Assembly: GCA_030761205.1 (NCBI GenBank)
Contig: JAULJL010000028.1
Coordinates: forward strand, 14,800,001-14,864,000
DNA length: 64,000 nucleotides
Source: Fremontodendron californicum
Taxonomy: Eukaryota > Streptophyta > Magnoliopsida > Malvales > Malvaceae
Direction: 5' to 3'
Shown: positions 35,014-46,397 of the stretch, one piece after another
Layout of the letters: each line of letters starts with the position of its first letter
Numbering within the stretch: the first letter of the stretch is position 1
The notes under the pieces: model-generated
What the model saw: only the letters and a program-made list of their open reading frames with translations
Told to the model about the DNA's origin: nothing
Database searches by the model: none
Position numbers and translations under genes: made by a program

Positions 35014-35940
35014 TTAGCCTTTTCCCATATGAATAAAGCTTTTGGGCTCTCCATGTTTGCTCTCCTTCTGAGCTTCAACATCATCAGAATCTTCTTCAAG
35101 TTTCAGGTCCTCGTCGTCTTGCTTTGTCAATGTCGAATACTCAACCTTTTCTCCATATAATTTAACCAAAACCAGATAGAAGACCATCGCAAAAATGGCG
35201 ACAGCAATCAAGGCCCAGCTAAATTGAATGTTTACTAACGATTTAGCTCGATCTAGTGCCTCATCTCTTGAGCACCTAACAACCTGGTGACCTTCTTCAA
35301 AGTGGATGAAGCAGCCTTTGGGAATCAAACCTGGAGTCCACAGCATGTAACCCATGATTATGAGCCATGAACCTTGATACAAAATACTGAGAGACCGAAT
35401 GAAGCTGACCATGAAGCTCTTTGGAAGCCCAATTCCCATGAGTGTGGTGGCTAAAGAAACAACTATGGCACTTTGTAAAAGCAAGTGATATTGACCTTCA
35501 ACTCCCATGTGATCAGCTGAATGAAGGTGGAAGAGGAGTAGCTGTTGGGCAAAGGCAACTGATCCAAGAAACTGCGTCAGGCTATACTTAGATTTGGGGC
35601 TAATTTTATCGAGGAGTATAGCAAAAGCTGCATAAGTAAAGAAAGTAATTGATATAGCTGAGTGTTCAAAGTTGTGGAGATGATTTGATGGGATGGTTCC
35701 ATCAGAATCAAAAGGTTGGTGATTTGCAGGGCCAATAAAGAGCTCCATGGAAATGGAGATGGAGGAGCCTAACATGATCAAGAACAGCTCTATGTACCTA
35801 AATTTTGATGTGGGGAACCATGGGGAAGATTTGTAGGAATTTGGGTGGAAAGAATGGAGCTTGATGTGATTAAAAAGATGCCAAAAACCAAGTGCAAAGA
35901 AGGCAAAACCTGGTGCCACATGCCCCACTAAAGTACCCAT
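35014..35940 (-). CDS. TMEM45/DUF716 family multi-pass membrane protein
   Basis: Single-exon gene, 308 residues, near the usual size for this plant family (about 280-310). It opens MGTLVGHVAPGFAFFALGFW and has about seven hydrophobic segments. Conserved histidine-rich stretches are present: FWHLFNHIK near residue 20, HNFEHSAI near 90, and the family signature HLHSADHMGVEGQYH near 140. The C-terminal 55 residues are hydrophilic and acidic and probably face the cytosol. The family is annotated as transmembrane protein 45 and, in plants, has been linked to responses to virus infection. Its molecular activity is not known, so none is assigned. The first Met is preceded by an A/G-poor leader and no upstream in-frame coding sequence. 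No intact neighbour lies within 5 kb. Confidence 0.93.
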   Translation of the reverse strand: MGTLVGHVAPGFAFFALGFWHLFNHIKLHSFHPNSYKSSPWFPTSKFRYIELFLIMLGSSISISMELFIGPANHQPFDSDGTIPSNHLHNFEHSAISITFFTYAAFAILLDKISPKSKYSLTQFLGSVAFAQQLLLFHLHSADHMGVEGQYHLLLQSAIVVSLATTLMGIGLPKSFMVSFIRSLSILYQGSWLIIMGYMLWTPGLIPKGCFIHFEEGHQVVRCSRDEALDRAKSLVNIQFSWALIAVAIFAMVFYLVLVKLYGEKVEYSTLTKQDDEDLKLEEDSDDVEAQKESKHGEPKSFIHMGKG

Positions 35941-36189
35941 TTCATCCTATATCTGTATCCAACTCTTCTTTTCTTGCTTGTTTTTTCGTACTTGGAGAAA
36001 ATTGTAGGAGAGAGAGAAAAGAGGAGGGAGAGTTTGGTGAACAAAATTGATGGCTTAAGAGGAGCTGTTTTTAAGGGGGGTTGGGTTGAATTTCTAAGGA
36101 CTCTAGCGCCTTCTTTGGGGGGTTTTGAAAGTTTGAACTTCTGATGAGTTAAAGGAATGAGATTCAACTAAACAGTTGACCATATCAGG

Positions 36190-36198
36190 CTATTTATC
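36190..36198 (-). promoter_or_regulatory. TATA-like element upstream of the TMEM45-like gene
   Basis: Minus-strand GATAAATAG lies about 255 bp before the start codon. A CT-rich leader lies between (the GA-rich plus strand at 36005-36035). Placement is plausible, but the leader would be long; evidence is positional only. Confidence 0.3.
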
Positions 36199-36384
36199 TA
36201 ACAAATGAGGCTTAGCCAGCGGCCCCATGTTTTCTAGAATACAGACTTTTCATAACAAAAATTAGCCTATCCCTTTGAATTTGAGGAAATGAATAAATGA
36301 CCATATTGTTTCAATTTCATGGGTTTCTTACTTTTCAAATATTATTTTTTAGTATAAAAAATGTCGCAATTTTGAGATAGAACA

Positions 36385-36870
36385 TAAAAAAAAAGGTTGT
36401 AAATGTTAAAATTTGAATTTAAACATACTAGATGTCACCTATTAACGGTAATGTTTAAAAACCGGATCGAAAGTCAAATCGATGAGACTTTCGTTTATCG
36501 GTTCAACCGGTTCGATCGATTGGATTGATTGAACTGATCGATTGCATTAACAAAATTAATATTAAATAAGTATTAAATATAGTAAATATTTAATAAAAAT
36601 ATGTATTTGACTAAATGATATGATCTTTAATATAATTTCAAGGGGTTAAAGGTTCAAATCTCATCACATACAATAATTTTTTTTTTTTAAAAAAACTTTA
36701 AAAAAGATTTTTTATTGGTCGGAGAATTTTCGGTTCTATGATATGCACCAGACTAAACAGGTCACCGATTTTCGATTCAACTGATCCAATTGATCGATCC
36801 AATCCCTTTTTTTAACACTGATTAAAGATAACTATATGAATCAACTGAATTAAACTCTTAATTTCGCGCT
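36385..36870 (+). repeat. SINE-like unit (family S1) split by an hAT element
   Basis: 36385-36440 (AATGTTAAAATTTGAATTT ... GATGTCAC) and 36829-36870 (AACTATATGAATCAACTG) are consecutive parts of the S1 unit when compared with 2562-2695. The hAT element 36449-36820 lies between them. Confidence 0.45.
36449..36820. mobile_element. hAT-type element, 372 bp, family of 29583-30014
   Basis: Ends TAATGTTTAAAAACCGG and CCTTTTTTTAACACTG are imperfect inverted repeats. Flanks ATTAACGG and ATTAAAGA agree at 6 of 8. The AT-rich core matches 29583-30014 in the opposite orientation. It is inserted into a SINE-like unit, so it is younger than that copy. Confidence 0.7.
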
Positions 36871-38795
36871 TCAAATATTAATTTTATGAGAAGCATGTGT
36901 TTCATGCCTTTGCTCATTTATGAAAGTTAAACGTTACAAAAGAGAAGTAGAGGTTTGCTATAGCTATTATTTAGGCTGCTTGCTGCTCAATACTCATCTA
37001 TGCCTCTTCATTAAAAATAAAAAATACTTTACTTCATTGTTTGTGGGGGCATAGGATGATTTTTAATTTTTGACTTCTGAACACATTAAATATTATTAAT
37101 TCTATAAAAAATTATATTAAATGAAGCTCAAAATCAACTTCCCATACTTTAAACCAATAAAAATATCTACAAAGGAATTTTGATGGGAACTATAAGTTTA
37201 ATTAAGTCGCCACTAATTTAAATATATTTTTGTTTCCAGGATAAATATTTTCCTTCAAAAATATGTTTTTTATAATGAAATTACCCGAAATTGAACATGT
37301 TTATTAAAATTAAAAATTCAACACTTTATCAATGGATAAGCTACTTCTTTTTTTTTTTTTTTTTTTTTTTTCATATATATAAAAGATATTACAGCTAGAT
37401 CTGCTCATGGGTCGGGACGCGACTAAGAACTTTTTTTTTTTTAATCCAGATTCAGTCCTGGACGGGCTCGGATCACTGTTAATAAATATAATAAAAATTT
37501 TAAAAAATATTTTTTTTATTAATATTTATATATTTTATAGTTAAATTTTAAAAAATAATTTTTTATAGATGAACAATGATTTGGACCGGATCGGCCCGAA
37601 TCACAAAAATTTCTATCCAAGCTCGACGAGCTACTTGATCCATGAGCAGGTCTAGTCGTAGTCTGAGGATATGAAAAAAAATTACAAATGCTGAGATTCG
37701 AAATTCAAATATGTTAAATATCACATTTTAAAAATAATTATATAAATCAATTAGATTAAATATCGAATTCAATCACACTACTCTTTGTTTCTTCAAAGAA
37801 GTGTTTAATCTAAAATATTGATGAAATAAAGGAGACAAAGGAACGAAATAATAAAAAAAGAAATTTCCCAAGTCAATTATGCTTATCCACTAGCCCAAGT
37901 ACCTAAAAGTAGCTGTATAATACCTTAATTCTCTAGGATTACCTTACCCTATACGCATTAATTTAGCACCATTTTCACCTAAATAAAGACATAAATTCTC
38001 CTACCAATCAAATGAATTTTTTATTTTTTATTTTCGGTCATAACCAACAAAATAAGTTACTATTTGGTTTTGATGCATTAGGAAAATATTAAGTTTGCTC
38101 TCTTTTTGCACTGCAAAATATTGGATGCCCAAGGATTTCTTTTTTTTTTTTTTTGAGAGAAGGATGTCCAAGGAATTAAGAAATCCTTAATTAAGCTGTG
38201 CTGTTAATTGGGAGAATTCTTTATGAGATAATAATAATTAATTAATTTCTTGTTAATTAATTAATATATTTTCAAATAAGTAATTCTTGATTTTTTTTTT
38301 GGATAAGTAAATAATTCTTGATTTTTTTTTTATAGTTTTCTTTATTGAAAAATGAGAAAATAGACCATATATATAGAATTCTAGAGATTTAATTGTATTT
38401 TGAAGAATTTATCTTTGTTTTTGCTTTTCTATGTTCAAAAAAGGACAGCCAATTCCACGTGAAAAGCGAAGGGGAAAAGGAAATTTCTTTATCTTTTGAT
38501 ATATATGTATAAAAAACTTGAAAATGACAATTTTTGGTATAAATTTCATGGAGTTGTTATTAAGTACTTTTTATATATATATATATATATACTATTATTA
38601 AATTTTTTGATTAATTTCATTTCACGAGTAGGATAAAATTAATTAAGTTCAGAAATTGATTAAAAAAATAAATTTTACAATAAAAAAAGATATTAATAAG
38701 GTTATAATAAATCGTATGAAAAGTTATAAAATCGTGTAAGCTCTGCTTCTGAAGTTAAAAAAGTTCACTGACAATGCACAGGATAAAGATCCTCT
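36871..38795. other. Intergenic, no gene; short repeats only
   Basis: It contains an hAT MITE (37396-37654), a diverged S1 SINE-like unit (about 37670-37770) and several T or AT runs. No coding sequence was recognised. Confidence 0.45.
37396..37654. mobile_element. hAT-type MITE, TAGACCTGCTCATGG family
   Basis: Ends TAGATCTGCTCATGGGTCGG and GATCCATGAGCAGGTCTA are inverted repeats. The interior layout (AT-rich core between GGTCnGG words) matches 22261-22528 and 31266-31585. Flanking octamers do not match, so the target duplication has decayed. Confidence 0.75.
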
Positions 38796-38804
38796 TAAAA
38801 ATAT

Positions 38805-40053
38805 GGGTTAATATATAAATTAGCCCCTGTACTTTAGGCCTTTTGTCTGTTTGGTACTTGAATAATTTTTTTGTCACTTTGGTACTTGAACTTTTATTCC
38901 GTTAATCACATTGGCCATTTGACTTAACACCATTAGTTAAAAGCTGCCTAGGCAAAAAAACACCTAATCAGAGCCTGACACGTGACAAAACTACCACATC
39001 ATTAGTGTTACGTCATTATATAAGAAAAAAATTCAAAAAAATTCAAAAAAAAAAAAAAATCAAAAAATTAAAAAACATTAAAAAATTTTTAAAAAATCAA
39101 AATCAAAATCAAAATCAAAACCAAAATCAAAATTAAAATTAAAAATTTGAAAATCTCATTTTTTAAATAAATTATAAAATAAAAATAAATTATAAAAATT
39201 GAAAACTTTATATATATTTAAAAATCTCTAAAAATTAAAAAATAAGAAAAAAAAAATCTGAATATTTTTAATAAGAATGAAAAAAAATATTTTTAAAATT
39301 TAAAATTCTATTTTTTTTTAATTTCGAATTTTCATATATATTATAAAAATAGAAAACCAAAAATCAAAATAAATTATAAAATTGAAAACTTTATATATAT
39401 ATATATATTTAAAAATCTGTAAAAAAAATTAAAAATAAGAAAAAAGAAAAAAATCTGAATATTTTTAATAAAAATGAAAAAAAAAGTTTCTACTTTTAAA
39501 TTTTAAATTTCTATTTTTTTTTAATTTCGAATTTTTATATATATATATATATATTTTTAATTTGAAATTTCTATATTTTAAAAAATTATTTTTTATTTTT
39601 CTTTTTAATTTTGAATTTTTTAGATTTATCTTTTTATTTTTAATAATTTTTTAATTTCTAAATTTTTCAAAAAAATTTAAAATTTTGATTTTTTAAAAAA
39701 AAATCAGTTTTTTATTTTGATTTTTATTTTTTTTAAAAAAATGTAATTTTCAAATATTTAATTTTGATTTTTTTTAAAAAAAATTAAATTTTTTTAATTT
39801 TATAATTTTATTTGATTTTTTTTGGATTTTTTTCTTATATGATGACGTGACACTAATGATGTGACAGTTTTGCCACGTGTCAGCCTCTGATTGGTTATTT
39901 TTTGCCTAGTCAGCCATTAATTAACGGTGTTAGGGCAAAGGGTTAATATGATTGACGGAATGAAAGTTCGAGTACCAAAGTGACAAAAAAAATTCTTCAG
40001 ATACCAAACAGACAAAAGGCTTAAAGTACATGGGCTAATTTATATATTAACCC
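38805..40053. mobile_element. Mutator-like element, 1249 bp, long terminal inverted repeats
   Basis: Ends GGGTTAATATATAAATTAGC and GCTAATTTATATATTAACCC pair, and pairing continues for more than 200 bp inward, including TTTGTCTGTTTGGTA / TACCAAACAGACAAA. Perfect 9-bp target duplications TAAAAATAT flank it (38796-38804, 40054-40062), the Mutator length. The centre is low-complexity A/T with no transposase, so it is non-autonomous. Confidence 0.9.
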
Positions 40054-40513
40054 TAAAAATATATTAAAAGTTCATACTTTAAAATTCAATTATCCACTTC
40101 TCCCTACTTTTTTTTTTCTATTTAAAAAAAATATAAAGTTAAGTTGTTTTAATTTATTTTTTATCTCTTACATTTTAAAATAAATTTATTATTTAAATAA
40201 AAAAATTGTAATTATTTTACCCAAAATGTGAATGTGCATGAGACTAGTATATATAAATATAGGGTAATAATGATTGATTTTGTTTTGTTGTAGTCAGTTA
40301 GCTTCTAAGCAAAATCGGACTTTGCTCATTTGAATGATACAATAGTTTTGAATTGAAATTGAATTGATTCCAATGTCGGGTGTGTTTGTATTTGCTTCAC
40401 TTTGCACGCAATTTCCTTAATTCGCTAATCGCCATCTTTGTACAACTCTCCTGCCTTCCAATTTCCAAACATTATTCTACAAACTAAAAAATCATAATGC
40501 CATATTTAACCTT

Positions 40514-40940
40514 GAATTATAGTGAATTATTCAATGTGATACATGTACTTTAAAATTGTATAATGTGATCCTTGTATTATAATTCTGTTAACTAATGTGG
40601 TACCTACCTCTAACATTGTTAATTATCAACACACCCGACCATGGCTGGCCGAATCGGTTGAAACTAGAGAGAATCGATAGGAAAAGGAGAAAAAGAAGAA
40701 GAATTTTTTTTTTTCTAAAAATATATTATAAAAATTATTTTTTATTTTTTTAAATGACATTTTACAAGATGATTTGTTAAATATGCTACATGTCATTATG
40801 TGATTGGGTGATAGCCACATCATTTATTTTATTTAACGGTATTAATCTCAAATACCACATTGATAGACGAAATGATAATACGAGTATCATATTGAATATT
40901 TTAAAATACATATACCATATTAAATAATTTATTATAATTC
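40514..40940. mobile_element. Probable inverted-repeat element of about 430 bp
   Basis: The first and last roughly 75 bp pair imperfectly (GAATTATAGTGAATTATTCA versus TAAATAATTTATTATAATTC and inward). No target duplication was found, so class and exact limits are uncertain. Confidence 0.5.
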
Positions 40941-41215
40941 AGAAGCCAAATAAAATATTATCCCCAGCTAAAAACTCTAAAATGATGCCTACCACAATAC
41001 TTATTTACTTTTTTTTTTTCAAAATTATCACAATACTCCATTTTATACCTTTTTTTTTACTTCTCTTTTCTATTTCTTGCTTCAACTTTTTCACCAACTA
41101 AAGAGACCCTTTTAACAATCGTGTGAAAGACCATATTAATATTTTTTTAAGATAAAATAGATTTTACACCCTATTCACTTTTTTTCCACTTAATTAACAT
41201 ATAATTTAATATAAT

Positions 41216-44200
41216 TGTAGACACCTAATTTTATCCGGGCCCCCTAGATAAGGTAAGTTCTTCCTTCAACTTCTCGGAATGCAAAGAATCTCCCCTCATT
41301 CCACAGATGGGTCTCCAAGACTTTGATTCGAAAGCCAATACAAAAAAGTCAACCCGAAAAAAGTCAACTTCAAAAAAGTCAACCACTGAAAAAGTAAACT
41401 GTCAGGGAAAATCAAGATTCGAAGTTGAATTGAATAATGGTGAAGGAATTCTGATAATCGGAGATCTACAATTGAAGATAGAGAGGTGGAAAGACAAATT
41501 GCAAAATTCAGTGTAGGAGAAAAATATGAAATTTCCAAATTTGAGAAAAAGAACGTAAACAATCAAATTGAATGGAATTGAAACCTCAAATTGAAGGATG
41601 ATCAATAAAAAAGGATATCTCGAGTCCAATTTCACCAAGAGGAATCAATAGGAAGAAGTGGATAAAATTGAAAATCATCATTTTCGAGAAAAATGGAAAA
41701 TTTTGCAAATTTGGGAAAAAGTACGTAAACGATCAATTTAGGAAAAATTGAAGGTTCAAAATGGAATAAGATCAATAAATAAAGATATTGGAAGGACCAA
41801 TTTTGAAGTGGAGTTGAAGGAGGAATCAGTTTGAAGAGAAAAAAGAAAATAAAGATTTAATGAATAAATGAGAAAATCACAAATTTGGGGAAAACTACAG
41901 AGATGGCCCGATTCGGTGAAATTGAAATCCCCAGTTGATGAATAATAAATAAATAAAGGTATCTCAAGTCTCAATTTCAAGTGGATCCAAAGGAAGAGCC
42001 GATTGGAGGAGAAATTGAAAAATCGAGAAAATTCCCAATTTTGAAGAAAAAGAAAAAAAAAACTAAATCGGAGAGGAATTAGGATGTAAAAATTGGGCAA
42101 AATCAGTCAAACTCCAATTCAACATATGACAAAGGCATTGGAAAAAGAAAATCCGGAAAATTGGCCTGTTTTAAGTAAAACCGAGGATTCAAGGGCTAAA
42201 GGGCAATTTTGAAAAATTCGTGAAAAATAGAATCTGAGCTCAAAAAATTGCGAAACTTTTTAGAACTGAGTTTTAGGATGAAAAGAAGGAAATGAAATAG
42301 AAAAAACCCAAAATTGGGGCTGAAACGCAAATATAATAAATTCGGCGGACTAATTCGCAATTTAAAAAAAATTCGGAAAAAATAGAGAACGAGCTCTAAA
42401 AATTATGGAAACTTCGAGAACAGAGTTTTATATTGGATAGAATGGATTGGAGAAGAAAAATCCAAAATCGGAGTTCAAATGAAAATAGACAAAGTTCGGG
42501 GGCACTAAACCGAAATTTTAGAGAAAAATCTGAGAAAAACAGAAAACGAGCTTGAAAAATTATGAAAACCTTGAGAACTAAGTTTTAAATTGGATGGGAT
42601 GGATTAAAAAACAAAAATATGAAATTGGAGTCCATTTGCAAATAAATTAAGTTTAGGAGCCAAAATGCAATTTTATCAAAAAACCGAAAAAGGATCATTT
42701 TGCAAATAAAAAGAAGGAATGGCCTGGAATATTCCAGGCCATTTTCGGTCAGCTCATGGAGAGGGAAGAGAGAGGATTGGTCGTCTTAATCAAATAGCCA
42801 AGATTGAGTAGAAAGATGGCATTTTTAAGAGAGGATAAGATTCTCCACTACTTGCCTACATGACATTTTTGGCCAATGGGAGGCCTTTTAATTGCAAAGC
42901 CATGTTAAAGCCATGTGAAGAGCATGTGAAGGCTATGTGATGATGCCAAATGAAATAAAAATGCCACCTAGGAAGATATTTTGGTAATAAGTCATATGAT
43001 GACTTAGATATTTTGTAGAGATAGGAAACAAGAATAATTGAGGTGGCATTGTTGGCCAATGAGAGGATATGAGACCCTTAATTTAAGGAAATCATCATGC
43101 AAAAAGGAGACAAGAAATGACCATGTGGCAAAGATGTTGGAGAGCATGCATAAGGCATGACTAAGGCTGAATAAAGATGAGCACTCTCACACTAGAGAAG
43201 GATACCAATCGGCCAAGGCATAGAAAAGGGGGTTCTCTCTCGTTTTTCATATACTATTCACTACATTTTGAAGAGAAAAATCAAGAGCAAAAAAATCTCT
43301 CAAGGAGAAAAAGAAAAAGAGAGAAAGAGGGAGAAAGGAAGGAGAGTTTGAGAGCTTGATTGGAAAAGTTTTACTAGGTAACATTCTCTTCTCTTCTTTT
43401 ATTTATTTTTCTTTGATTTCTTGTTCTTTTTCTCTTATTTTCCATGTGATTGGTAACTTTATTTGTTTTGAATAAAATTTTAAAATAAATTTCTAAAGGT
43501 TTTCCCCTTTCTTTTTATTCTATACAAAATAACAAAGTTTGCAAAAATTTTCCTAGAACATTTCTTGTTTGGCCGAAACCTTTGTGGTTTGTTGTGTTTG
43601 TCTTTTGCTTTATTTTCTTGCTTGCATGTTGATTGTGGGTTTCACTATTGTGGTAGGATAGACTTTCTCTTTTGTTTTCTTTAAAAAAATGAATGAAAAA
43701 GGTTTGAGAAGCTTGAGGATCTTGATTCTTATCAAGTGATTTTGGTTAGGTGGGATTATGTCCAAAGAACCAACCATTGAGCCAACCTTGATTTTTCTTT
43801 GCTTGTTTATTTTTTTTAGCTCTTGGTTGATCATTTTCATATATTTGTTTTGCTGAAAACTCATGCATTCTTGTCATTGTCAACTTGATTTTTGGCTAAG
43901 ACCAATCAATGGTCTATAGCCAAAGTCTCTTGTGCAAACTAGTTGGAAAAATAATGGTTTGTAAGTTGGATATTTTGATTTTGGGCAATATTTTCACCAT
44001 GCATTTTTTTGTCAAAATAAAAACATTTTTTAACCTCATTTAGTAGACCCTTATAGGAGTCTTTGGTATTTTTTTCTAGGATTTTTAGAATTTTCTATCA
44101 AGGGTTGAATTTTTTTTTTCGGTAAAACAAATTTTAGTTTACTATTCTATCTTTAAGGCAACTTTGGCCTAGGCATTTTTAGTCCAAATTAAAATATAAT

Positions 44201-46395
44201 TTAACCTCATTTAGTTCATCATTTCTTGAGTCTAAACTGATTTTTTCAGATTTTTTTGAATTTTTTACAAAAGTCTAAAAAAATAGCTTTGCAAAACCGA
44301 TTTTTAGGAGTCCAAACAAGTCTTTTTAAAGCTAGCAAAAATCTCAATTTTTTACAAGAGGGGAGGGTTGACCCAAATCATGTAGCTACTGTTTTAGGTT
44401 GTTTTCCATGTTATCTCAATTGGTTTTACAAAGATCGGGTCATAGGTAGTTAATCCGGGTCTTAAAAAAATAGGAAACTAGAGCTTTTTTTAGGGGCCAT
44501 TCGGCCATAGGTGCTTTTCTATCCAAAAATTGCATTTTACTTAATCCGAGCCCAAAGTCATTTGGTTTAAAAATCCAATTTAAGTTTCTTTCAAAGGTAG
44601 TCGGACACGTTTTTAGGTGTACGAATATCCTTACTTCAACGAAAAAATACATTTTCCTGCATTGCATATTTTAAAATGTTTTTATTTAATTTGGCATAAA
44701 AACGTGTTTTTCGGTTTCCTACACATTTGGCGAGAATTCGTTCCTAATCTTTGCCGGGTTTGCCAGGGAGGTGAGAAAAATATTCAACGCACGTGGTTAT
44801 GAAATCGCAAGGCATGTATTTTGTTTTATCCGGAATTATGTGAATATCATATGAAAGAATTATTTTTCAAGCTTTGCCGGGATTGCCGAGGAGTACGGTA
44901 ATATTTTTCCGGCATGTACCATTTATATAATTCCATAAAATAAAATTCATGAAAAGAATTTCAAAATAATGATGTGAGCATATTCCATTATATCTATATT
45001 TGCCATCTTAATCATGCAAATTCCATGTCCATGAATATTCCATAATGATGTCATTTTATGATTTGTTATTTATTTGCTACCTTAATCATATGATATGATA
45101 GTAAATATTCTATGATGATGTCATTTTTATGATTGAATGTTTAATTCATATTCCATGTCATTAATTCTTTTGGCTATGTCATTTAGATTTTGCTATGTCA
45201 AGCATGCCATGTCATTCATTCTTTTGGCCATGTCATTTAGATTTTGCCATGTCAAGCATGCCATGTCATTCATTTCTTTGGCAATGTCATTTAGATTTTG
45301 TCATGTCAAGCATGCCATCTCATTCATTCTTTTGGCCATGCCATTTAGATTTTGCCATGTCAAACATGCCATCGCATTCATTCTTTTGGCCATGCCATTT
45401 AGATTTTGCCATGTCAAGCATGCCATCTCATTAATTCCTTTTACCATGTCATTAAGATTTTTTCATGTCAAGCATGCCATCTCATTAATTCTTTTTACCA
45501 TGTCATTAATATTTTGCCATGTCAAGCATACCATGTCATTCATTCTTTTGGCCATGTCATTTAGATTTTGTCATGTCAAGCATGCCATGTCATTAATTCT
45601 TTTGCTATGTCATAATAAATGTTTGCCATGCTATGATAAATATGCATGTTGTTTAATTTTTATCTTAGTAATACTTTGCATATTCATGATCATTTCTTTA
45701 TGATTTTAAAATGCATGAAAAGTAATTAATGATTTTTTTATAAAACAAGGTTATTCCCGAGTTAAAACAATTCATGAGTTCTTTGTTGGGTTTGCCGGGG
45801 AGGATATCATCAATTATCATTAACTACGGAACATTTTTTTTTTCAAAAATAAGGATGATTTAGAGAATTTTCAAAATAAAGAAAAAATTCCATGTTTTGC
45901 CGAGTTTGTCGGGAAATACGAAAAAATTTATGTCAATAAATTTCGGATCATTCTCAAATAATATATTTGTTTTTAAGGAAATATTTTTTAAATATCAAAT
46001 ATAAAACCGACTTTTTACCGAGACTCGAGATAACACACAATTAGTAAGGTACCATTTTATACAGGCGTTGTGGGGGTGCTAATCCTTCCCCACACGTAAC
46101 CGAGTCCCGTACCGCACTTATTTTCTCTGGTTCAAAGCACAGACTTCAAAATTGGTTTTAAAAAATATTTTAATTAATTTTAAAATGTTTTACAAAAAAA
46201 TTGGTTTTAATAGGTGGCCGATCACACCTAGCCAAAAAAGATTGATGGCGACTCCATTTCCTTTTCGAGGTTGTTTTCAAACCCTCCATTTTATTTAAGA
46301 GGAATTAAGTCGTCTTTTCCTCCATTTTTCCCCCAACGTCACACTCAACGAGCGATGTTCCGCGATGGGGTATTTTTTCTTTTTGGGTTGCGACA
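41216..46395 (+). mobile_element. LTR of a Tat/Ogre-type Ty3-gypsy element, plus orientation (LTR A), 5.2 kb
   Basis: It begins TGTAGACACCTAATTTTATC and ends TTTGGGTTGCGACA, matching both ends of LTR B in the opposite orientation. Near 46070-46110 it carries GTGGGGGTGCTAATCCTTCC and CGTAACCGAGTCCCG, like the conserved 3' LTR region of Tat/Ogre elements. No polypurine tract or internal region precedes it (left flank ATAAT, 41211-41215), so it is a solo LTR or a 5' LTR cut off by its neighbour. It contains a 54-bp tandem array (45165-45630). ORFs within it are not genes. Confidence 0.85.
45165..45630 (+). repeat. 54-bp tandem repeat array inside LTR A
   Basis: About eight units and a partial one of TTCTTTTGGCCATGTCATTT ... 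AGCATGCCATGTCATTCA, 54 bp each, diverging by a few bases. Because 54 is a multiple of three the array keeps a 188-codon open frame with an 18-residue repeat. That frame is a by-product, not a supported protein. The matching part of LTR B lacks a comparable array. Confidence 0.88.
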
Positions 46396-46397
46396 AT

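Noticed and set aside
35928..36167. 79-codon minus-strand frame overlapping the TMEM45-like start
   Set aside because: It covers the probable 5' leader in another frame; no domain, and the DUF716 start at 35940 is clear.
41296..42100. Several frames of 70-115 codons rich in Phe, Leu and Ser
   Set aside because: They lie in LTR A, are low-complexity, and have no recognisable domain.
45137..45703. 188-codon open frame with an 18-residue hydrophobic repeat
   Set aside because: It arises from a 54-bp tandem array inside an LTR. Unit length divisible by three explains the open frame; no start context or conservation supports a protein.
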